From positions 3,573,501-3,637,500 of the forward strand of contig NZ_JAUTAJ010000004.1 in assembly GCF_030818485.1 (NCBI RefSeq): DNA of 64,000 nucleotides. Direction: 5' to 3'. Shown here piece after piece: positions 26,976-35,292 of the stretch. This DNA comes from Pseudoroseomonas cervicalis. Its GTDB lineage: Bacteria; Pseudomonadota; Alphaproteobacteria; Acetobacterales; Acetobacteraceae. The notes under the pieces were generated by a model, which had not been told where the DNA came from, ran no database searches, and saw only the letters and a program-made list of their open reading frames with translations. A program made the translations under genes and the position numbers. Position 1 is the stretch's first letter; each line of letters starts with the position of its first letter.

Positions 26976-27737
26976 ATGACCACGCAGAACAACACCGCGC
27001 CGGAATTCGCTGGCCAGGTCGCCATCGTCACCGGCGCCGCCAGCGGCATCGGCCGCGCCACGGCCGAGCTGCTGCACGCCCGCGGCGCCATCGTGATCGC
27101 CGAGGATCGCGACCCGGCGGTGGAGGCGCTGCGCCGCCCCGGCATCGAGCCGCTGGTCGGCGACGTGACCCAGGAGGCGGCGGCGCAGCGCGCCGTGGCG
27201 CTGGCCACCGGGCGGTTCGGCCGGCTCGACATTCTGGTGAACAATGCCGGCATCATCCTGAACAAGCCGGTGCTCGAGACCAGCCTGGCGGAGTGGGAGG
27301 GCGTGCTCGCCGTCAACGCCACCGGCGCCTTCCTGCATGCGCGCGAGGCGATGCGCGCCATGGTCCCGGCCGGGCGTGGCGCCATCGTCAATGTCGGCTC
27401 CTATGCCTGTTTCCAGGCCTTCCCCACCATCGCCGCCTATGCGGCGTCGAAGGGCGCGCTGGCGCAGCTGACGCGGGTGCTGGCGCTGGAGGGCATCGGG
27501 CATGGCATCCGCGTCAATGCCGTGGGCTCGGGCGATGTGGTGACCAACATCCTGAACACGGTGCGCGAGGATGGCCGCGATTTCCTGGCCGAGCATGGCC
27601 GCAACGCGCCGATCCGCCGCGCCGCCGAGCCGGAGGAGATCGCCGAGGTGATCGCCTTCCTGGCCTCGGAGCGGGCCAGCTACATGGTGGGCTCGGTCAC
27701 CATGGCCGATGGCGGCATGAGCGTGGCGCTGCCCTGA
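26976..27737 (+). CDS. Short-chain dehydrogenase/reductase
   Basis: 253-residue classical SDR using NAD(P)H. The cofactor motif TGAASGIG begins at residue 19, NNAG follows, and the catalytic Ser/Tyr/Lys lie in the VGSYACF and YAASK segments. The C-terminal MVGSVTMADGGMSV is typical. Residues after the Rossmann beta-2 strand (AEDRD) favour NAD. Substrate unknown. A strong aaggagg ribosome site lies upstream. It follows the LysR gene in the same direction and is convergent with the TetR gene. Confidence 0.9.
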   Translation: MTTQNNTAPEFAGQVAIVTGAASGIGRATAELLHARGAIVIAEDRDPAVEALRRPGIEPLVGDVTQEAAAQRAVALATGRFGRLDILVNNAGIILNKPVLETSLAEWEGVLAVNATGAFLHAREAMRAMVPAGRGAIVNVGSYACFQAFPTIAAYAASKGALAQLTRVLALEGIGHGIRVNAVGSGDVVTNILNTVREDGRDFLAEHGRNAPIRRAAEPEEIAEVIAFLASERASYMVGSVTMADGGMSVALP

Positions 27738-27779
27738 GCCGGGCAGGGCTGAGCCGGGCAGGGTTGAGCCGGGCAGGGA
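27735..27779 (+). repeat. Three tandem 15-bp repeats
   Basis: The unit tgagccgggcaggg plus one variable base occurs three times in a row (27735-27749, 27750-27764, 27765-27779), the first beginning with the SDR stop codon. Each unit carries an in-register tga. It looks like a slippage expansion. Confidence 0.85.
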
Positions 27780-27780
27780 G

Positions 27781-27803
27781 GCCGGGGCGGCTAGCGCCCC
27801 GGC
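27781..27803. terminator. Bidirectional hairpin between SDR and TetR genes
   Basis: A perfect 9-bp stem gccggggcg/cgccccggc with loop gctag lies across the stop codon of the minus-strand TetR gene and follows the SDR gene, so it can serve both convergent genes. No T-run. Confidence 0.5.
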
Positions 27804-28417
27804 CACATCTGCAGGAAGGTCGCCGCCACGCCCTGCAGCTCCGCCTCGGTGGCGCCGCTGGCGGCGGCGACCAGCAGCCCGTCGGTCGCGGCCTTCAGCG
27901 AGAGCGCCAGGCTGCGCGCCTCGAAGCCGGGCGGGAAATCGCCGGCGCGGCCGGCCTCCTCCATGCGGTCGATCAGCTTCTGCCGCCAGAACAGGCCGCG
28001 CCGGGTGACGAAGTCGCGGATCCTCTCATCGCCCGGGGCATGGCTGAGGGAATGCACGATGCCCATGCTGCCCTTCGGGTCCGCCGTGCCGGCCTGCAGG
28101 GCCAGCGTGCCCTGCAGCAGCGTCTCGGCCACGCCGCGGGCGGTCGGGCGCTGCAGCGCCTCCAGCATGTAGGCGGTCTTCTCCCGCTCATAGAGATCCA
28201 TGACCTGGTGGAACAGGCTCTCCTTGTCGCCGAAGCTGGCATAGAGCGTGGCGCGGCTGATCCCCATGGCCTGCAGCAGCGTGCCGATGCTCGCCCCCGC
28301 ATAGCCATGCTGCCAGAAGACCCGCATGGCGGCGGCCAGCGCCACATCGCTGTCGAACTGGCGCGGGCGGCCGCGCGCGGCGGGCGGTCCGGCGGGCGGG
28401 GCGTCAGGCTTGGGCAT
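27791..28417 (-). CDS. TetR/AcrR-family repressor
   Basis: 208-residue regulator with an N-terminal TetR helix-turn-helix (about 25-70: ALAAAMRVFWQHGYAGASI, ISRATLYASFGDKESLF) and a variable ligand-binding domain. A disordered Pro/Ala-rich N-terminus precedes it. The start at 28417 has gaggag directly upstream; a start at 28432 is possible. It is divergent from the NTF2-like gene, and two matching palindromic sites lie between them, so it probably represses both directions. It may also affect the neighbouring DJ-1 and SDR genes, which is inference. Confidence 0.9.
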   Translation of the reverse strand: MPKPDAPPAGPPAARGRPRQFDSDVALAAAMRVFWQHGYAGASIGTLLQAMGISRATLYASFGDKESLFHQVMDLYEREKTAYMLEALQRPTARGVAETLLQGTLALQAGTADPKGSMGIVHSLSHAPGDERIRDFVTRRGLFWRQKLIDRMEEAGRAGDFPPGFEARSLALSLKAATDGLLVAAASGATEAELQGVAATFLQMWPGR

Positions 28418-28470
28418 GCGGCTCCTCATCACGATCCAGGCAGGGCGTCGGCGCCCAATATGGCAGCGCG

Positions 28471-28520
28471 TTGACTTTTGGAACGATCGGTCTAACTGAG
28501 GGTTTCTGGAACGATCAGTC
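28471..28520 (+). promoter_or_regulatory. Promoter with two TetR-type operators
   Basis: Two near-identical imperfect palindromes, gaacgatcggtc (28481-28492) and gaacgatcagtc (28509-28520), are spaced 28 bp centre to centre, each in the same orientation and preceded by tg/ttg. A ttgact (28471-28476) could be a -35 whose spacer contains the first site, with taactg (28493-28498) as -10. They lie between the divergent TetR and NTF2-like genes, as expected for the TetR operator. Confidence 0.7.
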
Positions 28521-28569
28521 CAGAAAATGCGGGGCCGTCATACCGCGGCCCTCGACCCAGGAGAGACCC

Positions 28570-28989
28570 ATGCCCTACTCCCCCCAGGAACAGGCCAATC
28601 TGCAGATCGTGAAGGCGGCGCTGGCGCAGGCCGCGCAGGATTTCCCGATCTTCTTCCAGAGCATCTTCGCGGAGGATGTGGAATGGTCGATCGCCGGCCA
28701 TGGTCCGGTCGCACGGACCTATTCCGGCATGAAGGACCTGTTCGAGAATGCCGAGGACGCGCTGTTCCGGCGGCTGGCCGAGCCGCTGCGCATCACCACG
28801 CGCGGTGTCTGGGCCGATGGCGACGAGGTCTTCGCCCGCATCGACAGCGCCAGCCGCGCCATCGATGGCGAGCCCTATCGCAATGGCTACATGTACATCA
28901 TGACGCTGAAGGACGGGAAAGTCGTCTCCGGCATCGAATGGCTCGACCTCAACGCCTATTACGGCATCATCGAGCGGGTGAAGCTGTAA
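28570..28989 (+). CDS. NTF2-like/SnoaL-type protein
   Basis: 139-residue cone-shaped NTF2-fold protein. The pattern of an N-terminal helix, FAEDVEWSIAGHGPVARTYSGMKDLF, and later strands IDSASRAIDGEPYRNGYMYIMTLKDGKV fits SnoaL-like polyketide cyclase/ketosteroid-isomerase relatives; key residues can be seen but not a defined active site. Small-molecule binding or isomerase activity is plausible. It is probably controlled by the divergent TetR through two operators in its promoter. The start at 28570 fits the fold; the longer frame reads back through the operators. Confidence 0.8.
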   Translation: MPYSPQEQANLQIVKAALAQAAQDFPIFFQSIFAEDVEWSIAGHGPVARTYSGMKDLFENAEDALFRRLAEPLRITTRGVWADGDEVFARIDSASRAIDGEPYRNGYMYIMTLKDGKVVSGIEWLDLNAYYGIIERVKL

Positions 28990-29000
28990 CCCGCTGACCG

Positions 29001-29029
29001 CCGGCATGCCCCGGGCAGGGGCATGCCGG
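29001..29029. terminator. Bidirectional terminator hairpin
   Basis: A perfect 12-bp stem (29001-29012 with 29018-29029) with loop gggca occupies the short gap between the convergent NTF2-like and DJ-1 family genes. No T-run on either side. Confidence 0.6.
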
Positions 29030-29037
29030 CCCCCGCC

Positions 29038-29733
29038 TCAGGCCAGCGCGGCGACCACCTCCCGGGCCAGCTGCGCGCTGGAGCCGGGATTCTGCCCGGT
29101 CAGCAGATGGCCGTCGCGCACGGTGAAGACGGCCCAGTTCGGCCCCTGCTCGAACACCGCGCCGGCCTTGCGCAGCCGGTCGGCCAGCAGCCAGGGCGCG
29201 TTCTCCGCCGTGCCGAAGGCGATCTCCTCCTCATCGGTGAAGGAGGTCATCCGCCGCCCGGCGAAGGGCCAGCGGCCCTGCTCGTCGCGCGCCGCCAGGA
29301 AGGCGGCGGGGCCGTGGCAGACGGCGGCGATCAGCCGCGACTGCCGGTCGGCCTCCACCAGCACGCGGCCCATATCGGGGTCCTTGTGCAGATCCTCCAC
29401 CGGCCCGTGGCCGCCCGGCACCACCACGGCGTCGTAGCGGGAGACATCGACATTGCCGAGCACCATCGGCTTCTGCAGCCGCGCCGCGTGGCGCGCCAGA
29501 TAGTCGCGCATCTGGCCGGCGACCGCCTCGCCGACGACGGCCGGATCCAGGCTGTGATGGTCGATGGTGGGCGTGGTGCCGCGCGGGCTGGCCAGCTCCA
29601 CCTCGAAGCCGGCCTGCAGGAAGGCCTCGTCCAGATCGACGAATTCCTGCGCCCAGACGCCGGATTCATAGAGCGAGCCATCGGCGCGGGTCCAGTGCGT
29701 GGCGGCGGACAGCACGATCAGGATGCGGGTCAT
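29038..29733 (-). CDS. DJ-1/PfpI family protein (class I glutamine amidotransferase-like)
   Basis: 231-residue protein with the DJ-1/PfpI alpha/beta fold. The nucleophile elbow AAVCHGPAAF carries the reactive Cys, and VPGGHGPVEDL supplies the oxyanion region. The length and cap segments resemble the Hsp31-like glyoxalase III/deglycase group that removes methylglyoxal, but amidase or chaperone roles are possible. It lies 3' of a same-strand SDR gene with a gap of about 67 bases, so the two may be co-transcribed. Confidence 0.85.
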   Translation of the reverse strand: MTRILIVLSAATHWTRADGSLYESGVWAQEFVDLDEAFLQAGFEVELASPRGTTPTIDHHSLDPAVVGEAVAGQMRDYLARHAARLQKPMVLGNVDVSRYDAVVVPGGHGPVEDLHKDPDMGRVLVEADRQSRLIAAVCHGPAAFLAARDEQGRWPFAGRRMTSFTDEEEIAFGTAENAPWLLADRLRKAGAVFEQGPNWAVFTVRDGHLLTGQNPGSSAQLAREVVAALA

Positions 29734-29800
29734 GTCATTCTCCCGGTCTCGGGGCGGCCGCGCGCGGCGGCCGCGGTTTCGAAAGTTTGCTTCGCGCGGC

Positions 29801-30553
29801 TCAGATGTTCTGGCCGCCGGAGATCTCGATGCGCTGCGCCGTCACCCAGCGATTATCGGGGCCGAGCAGGCTGGCGATGGCCGGGCCGATATCGTCCGGC
29901 ACGCCGACGCGGCCGAGCGCGATCATCTTCGCGAAGGCCTCGTTGTATTCGGGCGTGTCGCGCACGGCGCCGCCCAGGAAATCGGTCTCGATGGCGCCCG
30001 GCGCGACGGTGTTGGCGGTGATGCCGCGATGCCCCAGCTCCTTCGCCAGGTAGAGCGTCAGGATCTCCACCGCGCCCTTGGCCGCCGAATAGGCGGAGAA
30101 GCCGGGGAAGGAGACGCGCGTCAGGCCGGAGGAATAGTTCACGATGCGGCCGCCATCGGCCAGCAGCGGCAGCAGCGCCTGGGTCAGGAAGAACACGCCC
30201 TTCACATGCACGTTGAACAGCGCGTCGAACTGCGCCTCGGTGGTCTCGGCGAAGCCCGCCATCTCGCCATGGCCGGCATTGTTGACGAGATGGTCGAAGC
30301 GCTCGCGGCCGAGCTCGCGCAGCACCCGCCGCACCTGTTCGGCGAAATCGCCGAAGCTTCCGACATTGGCGACGTCGAGCGGCAGCGCCACGGCGCGGCG
30401 GCCCAGCGCCTCGATCTCCTCCACCACGGCGCGGGCCTGCGCGGCGCCGCTGCGATAGGTGAGCAGCACGTCGCCGCCATGGCGGGCGATGCTGATGGCG
30501 GTGTTGCGGCCCAGGCCGCGGCTGCCGCCGGTGACAATCGACAGAGTGGTCAT
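29801..30553 (-). CDS. Short-chain dehydrogenase/reductase
   Basis: 250-residue classical SDR: TGGSRGLGRNTA cofactor motif, LVNNAGHG, catalytic Ser in NYSSGLTR, YSAAK motif with Tyr and Lys, and C-terminal RIEISGGQNI. The Arg in the cofactor loop and the TYRSG after beta-2 suggest NADPH. The ATG at 30553 is preferred because gagga lies nine bases upstream; an ATG at 30568 adds five residues. Probably co-transcribed with the DJ-1 family gene downstream. Confidence 0.9.
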   Translation of the reverse strand: MTTLSIVTGGSRGLGRNTAISIARHGGDVLLTYRSGAAQARAVVEEIEALGRRAVALPLDVANVGSFGDFAEQVRRVLRELGRERFDHLVNNAGHGEMAGFAETTEAQFDALFNVHVKGVFFLTQALLPLLADGGRIVNYSSGLTRVSFPGFSAYSAAKGAVEILTLYLAKELGHRGITANTVAPGAIETDFLGGAVRDTPEYNEAFAKMIALGRVGVPDDIGPAIASLLGPDNRWVTAQRIEISGGQNI

Positions 30554-30658
30554 CGCAGGATTCCTCATGGCATGGCTCCGCAGGGCCGGGCCTGAAGGCC
30601 GGGCCGCATGGGCGGGAGCGTGATGGATCGGGGGTGCCGGCCTGGCGCCGTGCGGGCG

Positions 30659-31144
30659 CTATCCCGGCAGGTCGGGCGGGCCGGCCTGGCCCGCGCCGAA
30701 GGCGTGGTGCAGCCGCAGCAGGCCGCGGCCGCAGGCGCCCTCGCGGAAGAAGGCGTGGGCGGCGGCGAGCAGGAAGAGCAGCGCCGCGCCGCCCGCCGCC
30801 GTCAGCGCATGGCCGAGCGGCAGCGCCGGCACCAGGCCGGCGCGGGCCAGGAAGGCGCCGCCGAGGCTCGCCACCGTGCTGGCCGCGAACAGCGCCACCG
30901 CCGCGTTGAGCAGGCCGAGCCCGCGCAGCTGCAGCCGCAGCCGCCGCTCGGCCAGGGCCAGCGCCGCGCCGGGGTCGCGGTAATGCTGCGCCAGCCTGCC
31001 ATCCGCCGCGGCCAGCGAGGCGCGGAAATCCCGCCATTGCGTGATGGCCAGGTTGTGGCGCAGGGTCGCGCCGTTCTGCAGGATGGCACAGGCATTGGTC
31101 AGGATCGCCGTGCCGGCCGCGAAGGGAAGCGGATCGTCGAGCAT
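30659..31144 (-). CDS. Small membrane protein of unknown function (DUF2721-like)
   Basis: 161-residue protein with three hydrophobic segments (about 8-24, 76-100 and 113-132) and a charged helical region between the first and second. The layout resembles DUF2721 membrane proteins, but I cannot confirm the family by eye. The start at 31144 is preferred; an ATG at 31192 would overlap the dehydrogenase gene upstream by 17 bases and add Arg/Pro-rich residues. It follows gabD on the same strand. Confidence 0.65.
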   Translation of the reverse strand: MLDDPLPFAAGTAILTNACAILQNGATLRHNLAITQWRDFRASLAAADGRLAQHYRDPGAALALAERRLRLQLRGLGLLNAAVALFAASTVASLGGAFLARAGLVPALPLGHALTAAGGAALLFLLAAAHAFFREGACGRGLLRLHHAFGAGQAGPPDLPG

Positions 31145-31175
31145 GCGGAAGAGTCCTCGCTGCGGGCGCCGCGGA

Positions 31176-32603
31176 TCAGGCGATGCTGACATGCTTGCTC
31201 CGCTGATAGGGTTCGAGGATCTCGATGCCGCCCTCGGTGTCGATGCCGCTTTCCTTCCAGCCGCCCAGAGAGGCTTCGGGATAATGGGTCAGCGCGCTGT
31301 TCACCCCCACCACGCCATAGTCCAGCGCCTGGGTCAGCCGCCGCTCGCGATGGACGTCGCGTGTCAGGATGTAGGAGGCGAGGCCGAATTCCAGCCCGTT
31401 GGCGCGCGCCAGCATCGCCGCCTCGTCGGTGAAGGGCAGGATCGGCACGACGGGGCCGAAGATCTCCTCGCGCAGGACCGCGGCCTCCTCCGGCACATCG
31501 GCCAGCACGGTCGGGCGGTAGAAATAGCCGCGCTGGCCGAGGCGCTCGCCGCCGGTCAGCAGGCGGGCGCCGCGTTGCCGCGCATCCTCGACCAGCCGCG
31601 CGACCGCCTCCAGCCGGCGCGCATTGGCCAGCGGCCCCATCTGCGTCGCGGGGTCGGTGCCGTCGCCGAGGCGCAGCGCGGCGGCGAGTTCGGTGAAGCG
31701 CGCGGTGAAGCGCGCCTGGATCGGCGCCTCGACGAAGAAGCGCGAGGGGCACAGGCAGATCTGCCCGGCATTGGTGAATTTGGCGCGCACCAGCAGCTCC
31801 GCCGCCCAGTCCGGGTCGACATCGGCGCAGATGATCACCGGCGCATGGCCGCCCAGCTCCATCGTCACCGGCTTGATGCGCGCCGCCGCCGCGGCCGCCA
31901 GGCGCTTGCCGATGGGGATCGAGCCGGTGAAGGTGATCTTGGCGATCTCCGGCGCGGCGATGAGCTGCTCCGACACCTGTTCGGCATGGCCGAACACCAC
32001 CGCCAGCGCCGCCGGCGTCACCCCGGCCTCGAGCAGGGCGCGCGCCATCGCCAGCACCGAGCCCGGCGTCTCCTGCGAGGGCTTGCAGAGGATGGCGCAG
32101 CCGGCGCCCAGCGCGCCGGCGAATTTCTTCGCCGCCAGCGCCATCGGGAAGTTCCAGGGGGTGAAGGCGGCCACCACGCCGACCGGGTGGTGCTGGATCT
32201 CGACCCGGCTGCCCGGCGCGCGGCCGCTGATGACCCGGTCGCTGAGGCGCCGCGCCTGCTCGCCGCCCCATTCCAGGAAATCGGCCGAGCGCTCCACCTC
32301 GATGCGCGCCTCGGCGAGCGGCTTGCCCTGCTCCAGCGTCATGGCGAGCGCGGCCTGGTCGCACTGGCCGCGCAGGATGTCGGCGGCGCGCTTCAGGATG
32401 CGGCCGCGCTCCCAGGGCGGCACCGCCTGCCATTCGCGCTGGCCGCGCACGGCCAAAGCGAGGGCGTCGTCCAGATCGGCGGCGGTGGCGTAGGCGACGC
32501 GGCCGATCGTCTCGCCGGTCGCCGGGTTCAGCACCGCCTCGCTCTCGCCGCCCGATCCGTCGCGGTGCCGGCCATCGATCAGCAGGGGGAATTCGCTCGT
32601 CAT
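31176..32603 (-). CDS. gabD: NAD(P)-dependent succinate-semialdehyde dehydrogenase
   Basis: 475-residue aldehyde dehydrogenase. Visible: TLEQGKPLAEA (typical of the GabD group), TPWNFPMA, FTGSIPIGK, catalytic Glu in MELGGHAP, catalytic Cys in FTNAGQICLCPSRF, and the EEIFGPVVP and ESGIDTEGG segments. It oxidises succinic semialdehyde to succinate in GABA and related breakdown; other semialdehydes are possible. The ATG at 32603 follows ggaggtcgtc and is preferred over 32618. It is divergent from a LysR gene that may control it. Confidence 0.85.
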   Translation of the reverse strand: MTSEFPLLIDGRHRDGSGGESEAVLNPATGETIGRVAYATAADLDDALALAVRGQREWQAVPPWERGRILKRAADILRGQCDQAALAMTLEQGKPLAEARIEVERSADFLEWGGEQARRLSDRVISGRAPGSRVEIQHHPVGVVAAFTPWNFPMALAAKKFAGALGAGCAILCKPSQETPGSVLAMARALLEAGVTPAALAVVFGHAEQVSEQLIAAPEIAKITFTGSIPIGKRLAAAAAARIKPVTMELGGHAPVIICADVDPDWAAELLVRAKFTNAGQICLCPSRFFVEAPIQARFTARFTELAAALRLGDGTDPATQMGPLANARRLEAVARLVEDARQRGARLLTGGERLGQRGYFYRPTVLADVPEEAAVLREEIFGPVVPILPFTDEAAMLARANGLEFGLASYILTRDVHRERRLTQALDYGVVGVNSALTHYPEASLGGWKESGIDTEGGIEILEPYQRSKHVSIA

Positions 32604-32780
32604 GACGACCTCCGACAAGGGGCCGGCCCGGCGGGGGCCGGGGCCGGCCCGGCCACCGCCTTCACGGGAGCGTCATGCCCCGGCGGCAGGCCGATTTCGT
32701 TCGCCGTCGTTAATTAGCCAGCTTTCCCTTGATCAGAAGGACTTTGTAGATTGGCTTTCCATACCTCGGAGGCATGACCC

Positions 32781-33698
32781 GTGGAGCTGCGGCATCTGCG
32801 CTACTTCGTCGCCATCGCCGAGACGGGCAGCCTGACGGTCGCTGCGGAGACGCGGCTGCATACCGCGCAGCCCTCGCTCAGCCGGCAGCTGCGCGACCTG
32901 GAGCACGAGGTCGGCGTGCCGCTCTTCACCCGCAGCGCGCGGGGCATCGCGCTGACGCCGGCGGGGCGCGCCTTCCTCGACCATGCGCGGCTGGCGCTCG
33001 GCCAGGCGGCGGAGGCGGTGGCCGCCGCGCGCCGCGCCGCCAGGCCGCCCAAGACCAGCTTCTCGGTCGGCTTCCTGACCGGGCAGGAGGTGGAGTGGCT
33101 GCCGCATGTGACGCATGTCCTGCGCAGCCAGCTCAAGGAGATCGATTTCCGCGTCACCAGCGATTTCTCGCCCGATGTCGCGCGGGCCGTGCAGCGCGGC
33201 GAGATCGATCTCGGCTTCTCCCGCATCGAGCCGCAGCCGGATGTGCGCTACCGGGTCATCGCGCATGAGCCGATCCTGGCCATCCTGCCGCGCGAGCATC
33301 CGCTGGCGGCGCGCGACGAGATCGACCCGCGCGAGCTCGATCCCGCCGCCTTCATCGGCTATTCCGACACGCCGCATGTGCTGCGCGGCATCGTCGACCG
33401 CTATCTGCAGGAGCGCGGCATCCGCGTCTCGCCCAGCCATGTGCTGGACGGCTTCGCCACCGGCATCTCGCTGGTGGCCTCGACCGGCGGCGTCACCCTG
33501 CTGCCCGCCTATGTCGAGCGGCTGCTGCCCTGGTCGGTGGTCAGCCGCAGGCTGCGCGGCAACGCGCCGGTGATCGAGATCGCCGCCGGCTACCGGGCGG
33601 ACAATCCCTCGCCGGTGCTGCGCAGCTTCCTCGACCGTATCGAGGAGCTGATCGCCTCCCACGCCGCCATGCCGGGGCCGCCCGGGCCGCGCGGCTGA
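32781..33698 (+). CDS. LysR-family regulator
   Basis: 305-residue LysR protein: helix-turn-helix LRHLRYFVAIAETGSLTVAAE, then LHTAQPSLSRQLRDLEHEVGVPLFTRS, and an effector domain of the CatR/BenM style (VGFLTGQEVEWLP, HPLAARDEIDPREL). A GTG start at 32781 directly begins the conserved N-terminus. It is divergent from gabD across a 177-base gap with AT-rich stretches (about 32710-32760), so autoregulation and control of gabD are likely. Confidence 0.9.
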   Translation: MELRHLRYFVAIAETGSLTVAAETRLHTAQPSLSRQLRDLEHEVGVPLFTRSARGIALTPAGRAFLDHARLALGQAAEAVAAARRAARPPKTSFSVGFLTGQEVEWLPHVTHVLRSQLKEIDFRVTSDFSPDVARAVQRGEIDLGFSRIEPQPDVRYRVIAHEPILAILPREHPLAARDEIDPRELDPAAFIGYSDTPHVLRGIVDRYLQERGIRVSPSHVLDGFATGISLVASTGGVTLLPAYVERLLPWSVVSRRLRGNAPVIEIAAGYRADNPSPVLRSFLDRIEELIASHAAMPGPPGPRG

Positions 33699-33900
33699 GG
33701 CGCCCCGCCGGCGTGTCGCCGCGGCCACGCCGCGCCCCCCGCTGCGGCGGCGCCGGGCTGCGGGCTGGCGCCGCGCGCGCGGCCGGCTAAGATCGGCGGC
33801 GCAACATCGGCGGCGGGCGGTCCCGGCGCGGCGGCGGGAGAGCGGGCGTGACCAGAACGGGATGCAGCGCCGGCCCCGCGGCCACAGGCGGGGCGCCGGC

Positions 33901-35292
33901 ATGACGCCCGAAGCCCCCGCCGCCGCGCCCCCCGCCGCCCCCTCTTCCGCCCCGTCCCCGCCGCAGGCCCCGGCACCCTCCGCCCCGCCGCTCTTCCGCA
34001 GCGCGGCGCTGGAGGGCGGCCTGTCCAGCCAGGAGCTGGATGGCGCCCTGGCGGTGGTGCGCCCCTGGCATCGCCGCGCCGGCCTGCTGCTGCTGGCGGC
34101 GCTGCTGGGCGGGCTGGGCTGGGCCGCGCTGGTGCAGGTGCCGGTGAAGGTGCAGGGCCGCGGCATCCTGCTGGCCCCGGCCGGGGTCACCGACATCTTC
34201 GCCGCCGGCGAGGGCCGCGTGGCGTCGCTGCTGGTGGCGCCGGGCGATGCGGTGCGGGCGGGCCAGCTGGTGGCGCTGATCGACCAGAGCGATGTCCGGC
34301 TGCAGCTGGCCGCCGCCGAGGGCACGCTGCGCGACGCCATCGCCGCGCGCGACGAGCTGCTGCAATTCCACGCCCGCGACGCCGCCGCCGACCAGGCCTG
34401 GCGCCAGGCGCGCGACGCGGCGCTGGGGCAGAGCCTGGAGGCCGCGGCCGAGAGGCTGCGCCTGACCGCCGAGCGCGAGGCGGTGATGCGCGGCCTGGCC
34501 GACCGCAACCTGGTCTCGCAGGACCGCGCCCTGGCCTCGCGCGTCGATGTCTACCAGCTGCGCGACAGCATCGAGCAGATGCGCAATGAGCGCCGCTCCC
34601 TGGTGCTGGACGCCGCCATCAAGCGCACCCAGCGCGAGCGCGAGGCGCTGACCGCCGAGCAGAAGCTGGCCGAGGCGCGGCGCGCCGTCACCACCCTCTC
34701 CGACCGGCTGGCCGGGGAGGGGCGGGTGCTGGCCGCCGATGCCGGGCGGGTGGTGGAGGTGAAGGCGGCGCCGGGCCAGGCGGTCACCCGCGGCACCGCG
34801 CTGCTGACCCTGGCGCGGCGCCAGGCGGGCGAGGGCCCCGAGATCCCGCTGGCCATCGCCTATGTCAGCGCCGAGGACGGCAAGAAGCTGCAGCCCGGGA
34901 TGGCGGCGGAAATCTCCCCCTCCACCACCCGGCGGGAGGAGAATGGCTTCCTGCGCGGCCGCGTCGCCTGGGTGGCCGACAGCGCCTCCAGCAGCGCCGG
35001 GCTGCTGCGCACCCTGCAGAACGACCAGCTGGTGCAGGGTTTCGTGCAGAGCCTGGGCACGCCCTTCGAGGTGCGGCTGGAGCTGCTGGCCGATCCGGCC
35101 GGGCCGCAGGGCCTGGCCTGGTCCTCCGGCCGCGGCCCCGGCTTCCCGGTGACCAGCGGCACCATGGCCGAGATGGCGGTGACGGTGCGGCGCATGCGGC
35201 TGATCACGCTGGCCATCCCGGCGCTGCGCCGCTGGCTGCCGGATGAGGAGGCCCGCACCGCCCCCGGCGCGGGGCCGGAGGCCGCGCGGTGA
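33901..35292 (+). CDS. HlyD-like adaptor of an NHLP-type export system
   Basis: 463-residue membrane-fusion (periplasmic adaptor) protein. A Pro/Ala-rich cytoplasmic N-terminus (1-50) precedes one membrane helix (about 60-80). A lipoyl/barrel half-motif follows (GRGILLAPAGVTDIFAAGEGRVASLLVAPGDAV), then a long helical hairpin (about 130-270) and the second lipoyl half. It would link the inner-membrane ABC transporters to an outer-membrane channel; no TolC gene is in the window. Its stop overlaps the GTG of the C39 transporter gene (gtga), so the two are coupled. It fits the NHLP/NHLM bacteriocin secretion HlyD group. Confidence 0.88.
   Translation: MTPEAPAAAPPAAPSSAPSPPQAPAPSAPPLFRSAALEGGLSSQELDGALAVVRPWHRRAGLLLLAALLGGLGWAALVQVPVKVQGRGILLAPAGVTDIFAAGEGRVASLLVAPGDAVRAGQLVALIDQSDVRLQLAAAEGTLRDAIAARDELLQFHARDAAADQAWRQARDAALGQSLEAAAERLRLTAEREAVMRGLADRNLVSQDRALASRVDVYQLRDSIEQMRNERRSLVLDAAIKRTQREREALTAEQKLAEARRAVTTLSDRLAGEGRVLAADAGRVVEVKAAPGQAVTRGTALLTLARRQAGEGPEIPLAIAYVSAEDGKKLQPGMAAEISPSTTRREENGFLRGRVAWVADSASSSAGLLRTLQNDQLVQGFVQSLGTPFEVRLELLADPAGPQGLAWSSGRGPGFPVTSGTMAEMAVTVRRMRLITLAIPALRRWLPDEEARTAPGAGPEAAR

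Noticed and set aside
33699..33900. Possible regulatory RNA before the export cassette
   Set aside because: Only GC-rich sequence without a clear promoter, hairpin with T-run or conserved motif.
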